Assembly: GCF_001269385.1 (NCBI RefSeq)
Contig: NZ_CXOO01000037.1
Span: forward strand, 35,831 to 99,830
Reading direction: 5' to 3'
DNA: 64,000 nt
From: Limnohabitans sp. DM1
GTDB lineage: Bacteria > Pseudomonadota > Gammaproteobacteria > Burkholderiales > Burkholderiaceae_C
Under the pieces are notes generated by a model. It searched no databases. It was not told where the DNA came from and saw only the letters and a list, made by a program, of their open reading frames with translations. Positions 42,720-51,470 of the stretch are shown in pieces. The position numbers were made by a program, and so were the translations under genes. Every line of letters starts with the position of its first letter. The first letter of the stretch is position 1.

Positions 42720-45515
42720 ATGGGTCTTAATTGGAACGAAATCAAATCCAGGGCATTGCTTTTCAGCAAAACCTGGGCCGACGCCTGCAACGAAGACAGC
42801 CAGGCCAAGCCCTTTTGGATCGATTTCTTTGAAATCTTTGGCATCACCAACAAACGCGTTGCCACCTTTGAGCTGAACGTCAAAAAGCTGGGCGGCGCAC
42901 AAGGCTTTGTGGACCTGTTTTGGCCCGGCGTGCTGTTGGTGGAGCACAAGTCGCGCGGCAAAAGCCTGGACGACGCGTTGGACCAAGCCATTGGCTACCT
43001 GCACAACCTGCCCGAGCGCGACCTGCCCCAGCTGGTGGTGGTGTGCGACTTTGCCCGCTTTCGGGTGCGCCGCTTGGGCACGGGCGAAACGGCGGAGTTT
43101 GAGCTCAAGCACCTGCACAAACACGTCAAGCTCTTTGGCCTGCTGGCGGGCTACAAGGTGCAAGACATTCAGGCCGAAGACCCGGTCAACATCAAGGCCG
43201 CCGAACGCATGGGCCGCCTGCACGACGCCCTGAAGGCCAGCGGTTACAGCGGCCACGCGCTCGAGGTGCTGCTGGTGCGCCTGCTGTTTTGTTTGTTTGC
43301 CGATGACACCGGCATCTTTCAGCCCGCGCAATCGTTCAGGGACTTTGTGGAAGAACGCACCGCGCCCGACGGCTCGGACCTGGGGCCGCGCTTGGGGCAA
43401 CTGTTTCAGGTGCTCAACACGCACGAGAGCCAGCGCAGCAAAAACATCGACGAACAGCTGGGCCAGTTTGCGTACATCAACGGCCGCCTGTTTGAAGAAA
43501 CCCTGCCCATGGCCGACTTCAGCACCGCCATGCGCGAAGCCCTGCTGGATGCCTGTGCACTCGACTGGTCGGCCATCAGCCCGGCGATTTTTGGCAGCCT
43601 GTTCCAAAGCATCATGGACGAGAAGGCCCGCCGCAACCTGGGCGCGCACTACACGTCTGAGGCCAACATCCTCAAGCTGATCAAGCCCCTGTTTCTGGAC
43701 GAACTGCACGCCGAGTTTGAGCGCGTGAAAGGCCATCGCAACAAGCTGTTTGAGTTTCACAAAAAGCTGCGCCAGCTGACGTTTTTTGACCCGGCTTGCG
43801 GGTGCGGAAATTTCTTGGTCATCAGCTACCGCGAACTGCGCGAGCTGGAGCTGAAAGTGCTGCGGGCCGACCACGAACTGAGCGCCCACAAAGGCCAGCT
43901 GACGGTGGACGTGCATGGCCTGATCGGCGTGAACGTGGACCAATTCTTTGGCATCGAGATCGAAGAGTTTCCGGCACAAATTGCCCAAGTGGCCCTGTGG
44001 CTGGTGGACCACCAAATGAACCTGCGCGTGAGCGTGGAGTTTGGTCTGTACTTTGCCCGCATCCCGCTCAAAAGCTCACCGCAAATACGCCACGCCAACG
44101 CGCTGCGGCTGGACTGGAACGAGGTGCTGCCTGCGGAGCGGTGCAGCTATGTGCTGGGCAATCCGCCGTTCTTGGGATACAGCTACCAAAGCAAAGACCA
44201 AAAAGCAGACCTGGCTGCCGTGATGCAAGGTATCCACGGCGCGGGAGTTTTGGACTTTGTGTGTGGCTGGTACATCTTGGCCGCAAGGTATTGCCAAGGC
44301 CAAAAAACACACACTGCATTTGTTTCCACCAACAGCATCACACAAGGTGAACATGTGGCCGTGCTTTGGGGTGAGATGCAACGTCTGGGCATGCACATCC
44401 ACTTTGCCCACCGCACGTTTCAGTGGAGCAATGAAGCTAAAGGCAACGCTGCCGTGCATTGCGTGATTGTGGGTTTTAGCAACGAAAACCAAGCTGTCAA
44501 AACCATTTACGAATACGAGGACATCAAGGGACTACCGCTTGCCGTCTCAGCGAAAAACATCAACCCGTATCTCGTAGATGCCCCGACAGTTTTTTTAGAA
44601 AAGCAGCGTGCACCACTTTTTACATCCGCACAAATGACAAGAGGCAGCTCGCCAGTCGACGGCGGAAACTTGTTAATGAGTGATTCAGAAAAAGAAGCAC
44701 TCTTGGCTGTTGAACCCAAAGCAGCCAAATGGATTCGCCCGTATTTGATGGGCGATGAATTCATCAACAACATTGGCCGGTGGTGTTTGTGGCTGGTCAA
44801 CAGCCCACCAACGGAACTTCGCGCCATGCCCTATGTGCTCAAGCGCGTTGAAGGTGTCCGCGCCATGCGCGAAGCCAGCACCAAAGCTGCAACCGTAGCG
44901 CTTGCCAGCACACCAACCCTGTTCGGTGAAATTCGCCAACCCAAATCAAAACGCTATTTGGCGATTCCAAAGGTTTCTTCCGAGCGCCGCCAATTCATCC
45001 CCATCGGTTATCTGGACAGTGACGTCATCTGCGGCGACAAAATCTTCTTTGTCGACGACGCCTCGCTGTTCACCTTTGGGGTGCTGACCAGCACGATGCA
45101 CAACGCCTGGATGCGTTACACCTGTGGACGTTTGAAAAGCGATTACAGCTACTCCAACACCATCGTCTACAACAACTACCCCTGGCCCGGCTTCGCTGGC
45201 GAACCTCTAAGCGACAAACACCGCACCGCCATCGAACAAGCCGCCCAATGCGTGCTCGATACCCGCACCCAATTTGCCAGCTCATCACTGGCCGACCTCT
45301 ACGACCCGCTGACCATGCCCCCGGCCCTGCTCAAGGCCCACCAAAAACTAGACACCGCCGTAGACGCAGCCTACCAACCCAGCGGCGGCAAAAAGACCTA
45401 CGCCTCCGACGCCGAACGCGTGGCCTTCCTGTTCGAGCTGTACCAACGCATCACCAGCTTGCTGCCTGCGCCAGTAGCCAAGAAGAAAAGCAAATCCAAA
45501 TCCAATGAAAGTTAA
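42720..45515 (+). CDS. Type IIL (MmeI-like) restriction-modification enzyme
   Basis: A single-chain restriction endonuclease and adenine methyltransferase of 931 residues, close to MmeI (919). The N-terminal nuclease site is Asp65-x9-Glu75-x-Lys77 (VDLFWPGVLLVEHK), which has the MmeI spacing. A helical connector follows, then a gamma-class methyltransferase with motif I DPACGCGNF from residue 357 and motif IV NPPF from 481. The C-terminal third is the target recognition region, ending in a lysine-rich tail. Such enzymes need no separate specificity or methylase subunit and protect against phage. The recognition sequence cannot be read from the protein alone. An orphan antitoxin precedes it and the NA37 unit follows. 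Confidence 0.92.
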   Translation: MGLNWNEIKSRALLFSKTWADACNEDSQAKPFWIDFFEIFGITNKRVATFELNVKKLGGAQGFVDLFWPGVLLVEHKSRGKSLDDALDQAIGYLHNLPERDLPQLVVVCDFARFRVRRLGTGETAEFELKHLHKHVKLFGLLAGYKVQDIQAEDPVNIKAAERMGRLHDALKASGYSGHALEVLLVRLLFCLFADDTGIFQPAQSFRDFVEERTAPDGSDLGPRLGQLFQVLNTHESQRSKNIDEQLGQFAYINGRLFEETLPMADFSTAMREALLDACALDWSAISPAIFGSLFQSIMDEKARRNLGAHYTSEANILKLIKPLFLDELHAEFERVKGHRNKLFEFHKKLRQLTFFDPACGCGNFLVISYRELRELELKVLRADHELSAHKGQLTVDVHGLIGVNVDQFFGIEIEEFPAQIAQVALWLVDHQMNLRVSVEFGLYFARIPLKSSPQIRHANALRLDWNEVLPAERCSYVLGNPPFLGYSYQSKDQKADLAAVMQGIHGAGVLDFVCGWYILAARYCQGQKTHTAFVSTNSITQGEHVAVLWGEMQRLGMHIHFAHRTFQWSNEAKGNAAVHCVIVGFSNENQAVKTIYEYEDIKGLPLAVSAKNINPYLVDAPTVFLEKQRAPLFTSAQMTRGSSPVDGGNLLMSDSEKEALLAVEPKAAKWIRPYLMGDEFINNIGRWCLWLVNSPPTELRAMPYVLKRVEGVRAMREASTKAATVALASTPTLFGEIRQPKSKRYLAIPKVSSERRQFIPIGYLDSDVICGDKIFFVDDASLFTFGVLTSTMHNAWMRYTCGRLKSDYSYSNTIVYNNYPWPGFAGEPLSDKHRTAIEQAAQCVLDTRTQFASSSLADLYDPLTMPPALLKAHQKLDTAVDAAYQPSGGKKTYASDAERVAFLFELYQRITSLLPAPVAKKKSKSKSNES

Positions 45516-45782
45516 AAGTCATGAGCGGATTGAGCCATCGAAGAAAGCGGGGGATTTACGCAAGTGCCCTCTTTGCAGCGCTTCCAGACTGTCGTGTGCA
45601 CATCCTAGGGGGCCCTGTCACGACCACATTCCGGCAACTAGAGCGTCATGCTCGTTGACAACAACTAATGCCATGAGCCAGATAGGGGCTGAAGTCAATC
45701 CCGACGAGATCGTTTGTTTAGTGCACCGCACCTCCGATCAATCGGTAACCAGTAGATAATTATTTGAAAGTGAAAGATAAAA

Positions 45783-46829
45783 ATGGCATTTTTTTCGCAG
45801 GAGCAACTCGATGGACTGACCATCGCGCGAATGATTTTTCACGTGGTGGGTCCAGACGCCGACAAAATGGTTTTGCTCGAGGAAACGGATCCCAGCCCGT
45901 TCGCTGATTTCTTTCTAGCGCGACTCAAGTCCACCAACGGTGGCCTTATGTTCAATTTCGCCGACGGTTCACCGCTTGAGGCCGCGCTTCGGCGAGTGAA
46001 CCTTGACCAAAATGTATTCGAAGCAGAAACCAAGAGTTTAGCGACACAATTTCAGAACCAGCACAGTGGCGCGACAAGCGAGGGAGCGTTCATGATCTTC
46101 GTATTGGAGTCCCTAGGTCAGACCTACTTTGCGCTGGTCAAGTACGATCACGAGTCAGTTTTGACATACGCTATCCAGCAGACGGCAACAGGAAAAAAGG
46201 CGGCCATAGCGGAATCACACGAAACGTTCGTGAAGTCAGCAGATGCTCTTCAAAAGTCAGTGCTCATCAAGCTTGACGACTTAGGTGGGGAGCTGTGCGT
46301 GCGCGATCGTGCCGCGCCCGCAAAAGTTTCAAAATACTTCCAAGGCTTTCTTGGAGCAAATCGTCGCTATCAACCCGAGATGTTGACGACCACTTTATGC
46401 AAAATCGCGAGGGATGTCGCGAAGAAACACTCCGAGATGCTGGGCCCGTCTGTCATGAACGACCTAAACAAGCGTGTATATGAATACGTGCAGAACACAG
46501 TGGGGTTCGATCCGGCGAACAAAGAGCCATTCCTCGCGGCCGTTTATGGGGCGCTACCAGAAGAGTCGCCTGTACGTGTGGCATTTGATCGTGAACTGAA
46601 GAATCTACGCATCGAATCCGAAGCTTTCGAATTTCACAAAGCTTCGGTTCCTCGTCCCGCAAAGAGAAAGTTGATCACTACGGAAGGCATCGAGGTTATC
46701 TGGGATAGGAACTACGAAAATAACGTTCGTCAGACCTCATTGGAGGACGGTCGAATTCGGATCACAATCGAAGCCGGTGGAATAAAGAGCGAAGATGACT
46801 TTAGCGATAAGAATCCACGAGCTGGTTGA
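45783..46829 (+). CDS. Nucleoid-associated protein, NA37/NdpA (YejK) family
   Basis: A 348-residue protein matching the NA37/NdpA family. It has FFLARLKSTNGGLMFNFAD near residue 44, an IFVLESLGQTYFALVKYDHE core near 100, and a middle helical part with LQKSVLIKLDDLGGELCVRDR. E. coli YejK binds nucleoid DNA. Here the gene is in a defence-type island and overlaps the next gene by 35 bases, so the two are translated together. The base composition is visibly less GC-rich than the core genes, with more CGA, TCG and AAA codons, pointing to recent transfer. I infer a DNA-sensing or DNA-binding role in a two-gene system. Confidence 0.8.
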   Translation: MAFFSQEQLDGLTIARMIFHVVGPDADKMVLLEETDPSPFADFFLARLKSTNGGLMFNFADGSPLEAALRRVNLDQNVFEAETKSLATQFQNQHSGATSEGAFMIFVLESLGQTYFALVKYDHESVLTYAIQQTATGKKAAIAESHETFVKSADALQKSVLIKLDDLGGELCVRDRAAPAKVSKYFQGFLGANRRYQPEMLTTTLCKIARDVAKKHSEMLGPSVMNDLNKRVYEYVQNTVGFDPANKEPFLAAVYGALPEESPVRVAFDRELKNLRIESEAFEFHKASVPRPAKRKLITTEGIEVIWDRNYENNVRQTSLEDGRIRITIEAGGIKSEDDFSDKNPRAG

Positions 46830-48390
46830 CGCCATACTCCTTGCGGGAGGTGGGTCATCTGAGAGGCTCGATCGGCTCGATTTACATGGTCGCCTTGACC
46901 AGGAGCAACTACGCGGCTGGGCAGAAGTGTTGGCGGCGCTGCCGGCAGTAGGTGTGGATTCAGTCTCCGCCATTGATGCCTTGGGCGATCAGGTCGACCT
47001 TGCAACTGCCGCGGCGGAGTTAGTTGGCCAGGAACTGCGCATCCAGGTCTCGAAGTTCTCCAGTCCGACGACCGCCTTTTGCCTCACTACCGATGGAATA
47101 GGTGCGGTCTTTGCCGATTACGAAGTGTCGTCCTTAGTCAGGCAAGTCTGGGTCGCATGTGACTTCGATCGGTTCAAAACGGAGAGTTGCCGGATTGACC
47201 CGTGGACTGACGACGCGTCTGAAGCAGAGGCGGAAGATGAGGAGGCCCGAGTGCCTGATCCTCGTCGTTTAGTCAAAGATTTTGTCGGTGGACGAGTTCC
47301 CAAGAGCATCTCACCATATCTCCTCACCTCAGGCGAGCCGGTGCCATCGAAGGTATTTGATAAATGGAAAGATCTAGCTGTCGTCCGACTACTGCATTCG
47401 CTGGTCAATGAAGTCATCTCGACGGGCGGCGAAGAAGTTGTCATCACAGGTACTCGACCCAGAAAGATCGAAAGCAACCTCAATTCTCCATATTCCGCGG
47501 AACTGTTCACTGCTGCCACAGAAGCGGCAAGGTGGGTCTATGCCTCGGGACGTGATGTCGACACTCGTTTCGCTCTTTTTACCTACGAGCTTTCCCGCGA
47601 ATGGCCAGATGCATTGAACTTCAAAGATGGTTTTGCGGCTCGTGGGGTGCTGTCGCTTGAGGCTGCAAAGACAGCGTTTCGTGCACACGTTCAGGAGACG
47701 AGTAAAGACACTCTGAAATCGCTCGGAGATCTGCGGAAGACTCTCAGTGAAGAGGTGACAAAGGTTGTCGCGCAGACGCGTGATCTTCTAGGCACGATGT
47801 GGCGCGACTTCATGATCGCTGCGACTGTATTCCTTGGCCGCATTGTTTTGCTTGGTTCCGATAAGCCGCTGAGCAATCCTGGCCCTCTTAGGGCGCTGCT
47901 AAGCGGAGCGGTGATCTTCTTAGTCCTCAGTCTCTTCCTATCGCTGCGGACGAATGCGAAGTTCATGAGCATCTCGTCTGCCAGCCTTTCCGAATGGCGC
48001 CGAAAGCTCTACGGCTTCATGAATGATGACGATTTCAACAAACTCGCCAATGTTCCACTAGAAGAATCTACTCGCGAGTACAAGCGCGTAGTTCGCTGGG
48101 TCGCCGCCGCGTATGTAGTAGTAATAGCCTGCCTTCTTTGGACTGCTTGGGGCGGAAACGCCAAGCAGAGTGCCGGTAGCCTTTTAGGTACTCTGCAGGG
48201 AACGGCCGCGAGCACGCCACCGGCGTCCGTCACTTCGGCTGCTTCGGCTGCTTCGGCTACTGCGGCTACTGCGGCTACTGCGGCTAACGGGACAATTTCA
48301 ACACAAACTCCAAGCGCTGCGTTCCCCCGGAACACCGGTTTATCGACGCTTCCGCCTGCATCCGGAAAGCCCAACGCCAACGGTCATTAA
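46795..48390 (+). CDS. Uncharacterised membrane protein partnered with NA37 protein
   Basis: A 531-residue protein of no family I recognise. The first 330 residues are soluble, with an acidic stretch near 142 (EAEAEDEEARVPD) and a long helical, probably coiled-coil segment around 290-330 (SLEAAKTAFRAHVQETSKD, LRKTLSEEVTKVVAQTRDLL). Three hydrophobic helices follow at about 338-356, 366-386 and 433-455. The C-terminal tail of about 70 residues is Ala/Ser/Thr-rich and includes six 9-bp DNA repeats. The gene starts within the 3' end of the NA37 gene, so the pair is one operon. A soluble sensor part joined to membrane helices resembles many abortive-infection effectors; this is inference only. 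Confidence 0.7.
   Translation: MTLAIRIHELVDAILLAGGGSSERLDRLDLHGRLDQEQLRGWAEVLAALPAVGVDSVSAIDALGDQVDLATAAAELVGQELRIQVSKFSSPTTAFCLTTDGIGAVFADYEVSSLVRQVWVACDFDRFKTESCRIDPWTDDASEAEAEDEEARVPDPRRLVKDFVGGRVPKSISPYLLTSGEPVPSKVFDKWKDLAVVRLLHSLVNEVISTGGEEVVITGTRPRKIESNLNSPYSAELFTAATEAARWVYASGRDVDTRFALFTYELSREWPDALNFKDGFAARGVLSLEAAKTAFRAHVQETSKDTLKSLGDLRKTLSEEVTKVVAQTRDLLGTMWRDFMIAATVFLGRIVLLGSDKPLSNPGPLRALLSGAVIFLVLSLFLSLRTNAKFMSISSASLSEWRRKLYGFMNDDDFNKLANVPLEESTREYKRVVRWVAAAYVVVIACLLWTAWGGNAKQSAGSLLGTLQGTAASTPPASVTSAASAASATAATAATAANGTISTQTPSAAFPRNTGLSTLPPASGKPNANGH
48232..48285. repeat. Six 9-bp tandem repeats in membrane-protein gene
   Basis: ACTTCGGCT, two copies of GCTTCGGCT and three copies of ACTGCGGCT in a row encode a Ser/Thr-Ala-Ala repeat in the C-terminal tail. 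The copy number could vary in frame. Confidence 0.85.
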
Positions 48391-48757
48391 CGCGGACGGA
48401 ACTATTCTGCATGGCTTTTTAGAATCCCATGGCGCTTAGGTGTCAGCTATATGCAGGTGCAGACGTTCGCCTCTTAAGCACTAGCCGCACCCAGACTAAA
48501 TCCAGCCTCTATAGATTTGCACACACCGACTCGGCCTGACTCACTGCAGTGCCGTGCACATGTTAGGTACCAGTGCGCCAGGGCTCAATGTCCAACCCCT
48601 GACCTAATGCAGTCGATCTGTTAGATGTCCCGCTGGCTTTCCCATCTTGAAAACGCCCTCACCTCATCCTTTGATCGCTTTTCAATACCGTGCGAGCCCC
48701 GTCACCGTATCGGATAAACAGCCTAATCCGCTCAAAACAAACTTGCGTTCCCTCTTC
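48391..48757. other. Gene-free stretch after the NA37/membrane-protein unit
   Basis: About 370 bases with no supported gene, RNA or clear hairpin. The composition is mixed and looks like decayed DNA between the NA37 unit and the first helicase remnant. Confidence 0.5.
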
Positions 48758-49073
48758 GCCGCAATGGCAATCACCGATTCAAATCTGTTTGCCCACCTCA
48801 TGCGCCGGGCGGTAGCCCCCCACCCCCTTCACATACGCCAAAAACTCCCCAAAAAACGGATGGCTGCACAGCGTGGACGAATCGCCCACCAGCAGCCGCT
48901 TGCGCCGTGCGCGGACCATGCCGACATTGATGCGGCGGATATCTGACAGGAAGCCGATCTCGCCTTGGGGGTTGCTGCGCGTCAAGGTGATGGCAATGAT
49001 GTCGCGCTCTTGGCCCTGAAACGAATCAACGGTGCCTATGCCGGGCCTGCTTTGCAGCAGCAGGTCATGCAGC
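48758..49073 (-). pseudogene. Helicase 3'-end remnant A
   Basis: From about 48791 this aligns without gaps to 52120-52402, at a constant offset of 3329 bases. That is the last 95 or so codons of the helicase at 52108 (GTVDSFQGQERDIIAITLT is still readable in frame). It differs by scattered substitutions and keeps a stop at 48779. The homology ends exactly where the higA stop region begins. The flank 48758-48790 is shared with remnant B instead of with the intact gene. Confidence 0.88.
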
Positions 49074-49352
49074 CGTCAAAGGCTCCATGCGCACCACGGC
49101 ACGCGCTCCCACGGCACTGGCAAAGCGTTGGACGGTTCGCATGGATGGCGTGCCCCTGCCACTTTCGATGCGGGCCACCACGCTTTGGGTCGTGCCCATG
49201 CGTGCGGCCACATCGCCTTGCGTCAGGCCCGCTTTCATACGCGCTGCAATCAGTTCACGGGCCAACTCAAACTCGGGTGCTTGTGCGTCATAGGCTTGGC
49301 GAACGGCGGGGTTGGCCAGCAGTTGGGCTTTTACGTCTTTCAGGCTTTTCAC
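49065..49352 (-). CDS. higA: HigA-type antitoxin (XRE family)
   Basis: A 95-residue regulator with an HTH GLTQGDVAARMGTTQSVVAR then IESGRGTPSMRTVQRFA, the layout of the antitoxin in HigB-first modules. The start overlaps the toxin's stop. Its last codons run into the helicase remnant A, so insertion has placed it directly against helicase DNA. Confidence 0.9.
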   Translation of the reverse strand: MKSLKDVKAQLLANPAVRQAYDAQAPEFELARELIAARMKAGLTQGDVAARMGTTQSVVARIESGRGTPSMRTVQRFASAVGARAVVRMEPLTAA

Positions 49353-49708
49353 GTCGATTCCTCCAAGCGTTTCAATGCGGTTTCAATCGCGCTTCGTGGT
49401 GTGGTCTGTGTCTTTTTCACAAACACGTGCAGCACCAGCATATTGCGCCCCTGAACGGCGGCGTAAACGGCACGGGCAATGCCATCGCGGCCCGTCATGC
49501 GCATTTCCCACAGCTTGCTTTCCAGTGGCCGTATGTGCGGCAAGCCCACACGCTGCGGCCCTAGCTCTTCCAGCATTTCACCGATGTGCAAAAACCGAGC
49601 TTGCATATCGGTGGGGATGGTCTGCAATTCACGCTCCGCCAGTGGATGCAGGGTCACAGTCCACTGGGTTTCGAGTATAGCCTTTTTGCTATCTTTTGGC
49701 TTTTTCAT
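49349..49708 (-). CDS. higB: HigB/RelE-type toxin (Gp49 family)
   Basis: A 119-residue ribosome-dependent RNase-like toxin of the phage-derived Gp49/HigB family. Markers are TLHPLAERELQTIP, LGPQRVGLPHIRPLESKLWEM in pieces with RMTGRDGIARAVYAA, and HVFVKKTQTTPRSAIETAL. It precedes and overlaps its antitoxin, as is usual for this family. Confidence 0.9.
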   Translation of the reverse strand: MKKPKDSKKAILETQWTVTLHPLAERELQTIPTDMQARFLHIGEMLEELGPQRVGLPHIRPLESKLWEMRMTGRDGIARAVYAAVQGRNMLVLHVFVKKTQTTPRSAIETALKRLEEST

Positions 49709-49787
49709 GCAGCTCCCCTAGGTCTCGCTTTATCCATGCTTTGTCAGCATGTAGGCATTTTTTATGCGTTAGCTTAGCGTGACATTT

Positions 49788-49994
49788 GCCGCAATGGCAA
49801 TCCCCGATTCAGGCCTGTTTGCCCATCACATGCGCAGTGCGGTAGCCCCCCCCACCCCCTTCACATAAGCCAACAATTCCCCAAAGAACGGGTGGCGACA
49901 CAACGTGGATGAATCGCCCACCAGCAGCAGCTTGCGCCGTGCGCGGGTCATGCCCACATTCATGCAGCGGATGTCAGGCAGGAAGCCGACCTCG
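49788..49994 (-). pseudogene. Helicase 3'-end remnant B
   Basis: About 200 bases matching the last 60 or so codons of the helicase at 52108, with several small indels. Near 49850 a C-run is longer than in the others, shifting the frame. Upstream flank GCCGCAATGGCAATC is the same as at remnant A. It lies between higBA and vapBC. Confidence 0.85.
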
Positions 49995-50068
49995 GCTGAC
50001 TTTGACTGAATGACTCGGCTGGTGATAAAGTAGGTACGTTTTCATGAATACATTCCAAGGAGGGTGCC

Positions 50069-50398
50069 ATGCTCGCTACCGCCAAAGTTTTTACCAACGG
50101 CCACAGCCAGGCGATTCGCTTGCCCAAGGCATTTCGCGTAGATGTCGATGAAATGTGGATTGCCCGCAACGAGGTGACTGGGGAAATCACGCTCAAGCCC
50201 AAGGACACGGAAACATTGCGCCAGCGTCGACTGGATGCGCTGATGGCTGCCATTGCGGACAACCCATTGCCCGACAACTTTTTGTCAGATGCCAGCCGGC
50301 AAAACGATCCACCCAAAAATCCGTTTGCGGACTGGAATACGCCAACAGCCCCCAAAGCCTCCGTTAAACGCACCGCCAAAACCAAGGCCCGCAAGTGA
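50069..50398 (+). CDS. vapB: VapB-type antitoxin (AbrB/MazE fold)
   Basis: A 109-residue antitoxin. The N-terminal swapped-hairpin AbrB domain reads MLATAKVFTNGHSQAIRLPKAF with the usual NGHSQAIRLPK core, followed by a Lys-rich C-terminal tail. AAGGAGG is placed well before the ATG. Its stop overlaps the toxin start (GTGA). Confidence 0.9.
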   Translation: MLATAKVFTNGHSQAIRLPKAFRVDVDEMWIARNEVTGEITLKPKDTETLRQRRLDALMAAIADNPLPDNFLSDASRQNDPPKNPFADWNTPTAPKASVKRTAKTKARK

Positions 50399-50802
50399 TC
50401 AAGTTTTTGGTGGACACCAACATCTTGGGCTACTTCGCACGCAACAGCTCTGCCGCGCTGCAAACGCGCATGTTGGTGGCGCTCAAAAAGCAGGAGGTCG
50501 CCATCTCCGCCATCACCCGCGCCGAAACTCGGTTTGGGCAGGCACTGCTGCAAGCCGAAGACAAACGCCGCCGAACCATTGATTTGCTGCTCAATGAGTT
50601 GCCCGTTTTGCCATGGACGCTGGAGGCCGCAGACTACTATGGAGAAGTTGCCGCCCACCTGCAGCAAACCGGGCAGCCCATTGGCGAGATGGACACCCAA
50701 ATCGCCGCGCACGCATTGGCGCTGGGCCTGCCCTTGGTAACCCACAACACACGGCACTTCAAGCGGGTGCCGGGCTTGAAAATTGAGGACTGGATGACGT
50801 GA
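50395..50802 (+). CDS. vapC: VapC-type PIN-domain toxin
   Basis: A 135-residue PIN domain ribonuclease. The acidic active site includes Asp7 (FLVDTNILGYF), the glutamate in TRAETRFG, and GEMDTQIAAHA near residue 98, with THNTRHF at the end. The GTG start overlaps vapB, and its own stop overlaps the next small ORF (GTGA), so three genes are coupled. Confidence 0.92.
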   Translation: MIKFLVDTNILGYFARNSSAALQTRMLVALKKQEVAISAITRAETRFGQALLQAEDKRRRTIDLLLNELPVLPWTLEAADYYGEVAAHLQQTGQPIGEMDTQIAAHALALGLPLVTHNTRHFKRVPGLKIEDWMT

Positions 50803-51011
50803 AAAAGAAGATCGTTTACACGGATGAGCCCATGGGAGATGTTGAGGTGGTCGCAGATTTTCTGCCGTCGCCTGCCGAGCTGGCGTTCAAGGAAGATGGC
50901 GTGAAAGTCACGCTGGCCTTGAGCAAGAGCAGCGTAGACGAATCGCAGCAAGATCAGGCCTCAATGTCCACCTCATGCGCCGTGCGATTGCCCCCCACGC
51001 AATTCACATAA
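50799..51011 (+). pseudogene. Truncated CopG/BrnA-like antitoxin fused to helicase remnant
   Basis: The first 47 codons (KKKIVYTDEPMG, then VVADFLPSPAELAFKEDGV and KVTLALSKSSV) are the usual start of a CopG-type antitoxin that pairs with a BrnT-like toxin. After SSVDESQQDQ the sequence changes to helicase remnant DNA and stops. The C-terminal toxin-binding half is missing and no BrnT-type toxin remains. It was cut off by the rearrangement that placed remnant C here. Confidence 0.75.
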
Positions 51012-51012
51012 G
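50964..51012 (-). pseudogene. Helicase 3'-end remnant C (short)
   Basis: CCACCTCATGCGCCGTGCG followed by CCCCCCAC and TTCACATAAG matches the very end of the helicase gene (52125-52165) with one small gap. Twenty bases on, GCAGCCGTCAAAG (51029-51041) matches the junction after remnant A at 49070. Confidence 0.7.
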
Positions 51013-51100
51013 AGCAGCGGGTCACCACGCAGCCGTCAAAGTTCTGTTCGTCGCTCAAGATGGATTTGACTCCATATGTCTTTAAGTCCATAATTTCGCA

Positions 51101-51460
51101 ATGACTTGGACTGTTCTGTTTCACGACGCCTTCAACGCTGAGTTCGAAGCTTTGGTCGAGGAGCTTCAAGACGAACTCTTGGCACATGCCAAGTTGCTGG
51201 CGATGTTTGGACCTGATTTGGGGCGACCTACCATCGATACCCTGAAGGGTTCACGACACAGCAACATGAAGGAACTTCGGTTTTCCTGGAATGGTCAGGT
51301 TTGGCGAGTGGCCTTTGCCTTTGATCCCCGCCGACAAGCCATCTTGCTTGTGGGTGGAGATAAAGGTGGGGCAGATCAGCGCAGGTTTTACAAGCGCTTA
51401 CTCACGGTGGCCGATGCGCGTTACGACGATCATCTGGGCACTTTGAGTCAATCAACCTAG
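51101..51460 (+). CDS. higB: HigB-type toxin (DUF891/Gp49 family)
   Basis: A 119-residue toxin with TLKGSRHSNMKELRFSWNGQ and WRVAFAFDPRRQAILLVGGDK, the signature of HigB/Gp49-like RNases, and a C-terminal FYKRLLTVADARYDDHL. It is ten bases before its antitoxin gene. Confidence 0.92.
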   Translation: MTWTVLFHDAFNAEFEALVEELQDELLAHAKLLAMFGPDLGRPTIDTLKGSRHSNMKELRFSWNGQVWRVAFAFDPRRQAILLVGGDKGGADQRRFYKRLLTVADARYDDHLGTLSQST

Positions 51461-51470
51461 GAGTCCAAAA

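Noticed and set aside
45505..45759. 84-codon frame after the restriction-modification gene
   Set aside because: No recognisable family, poor ribosome-binding site and a composition like non-coding DNA.
48647..48946. 99-codon plus-strand frame over helicase remnant A
   Set aside because: It is the antisense of the helicase remnant, with no independent support.
51029..51187. Minus-strand frame with EQNFDGCVVTRCSYV
   Set aside because: It seems a short fusion of unrelated debris with helicase remnant C. Too short and unsupported to be called as a gene.
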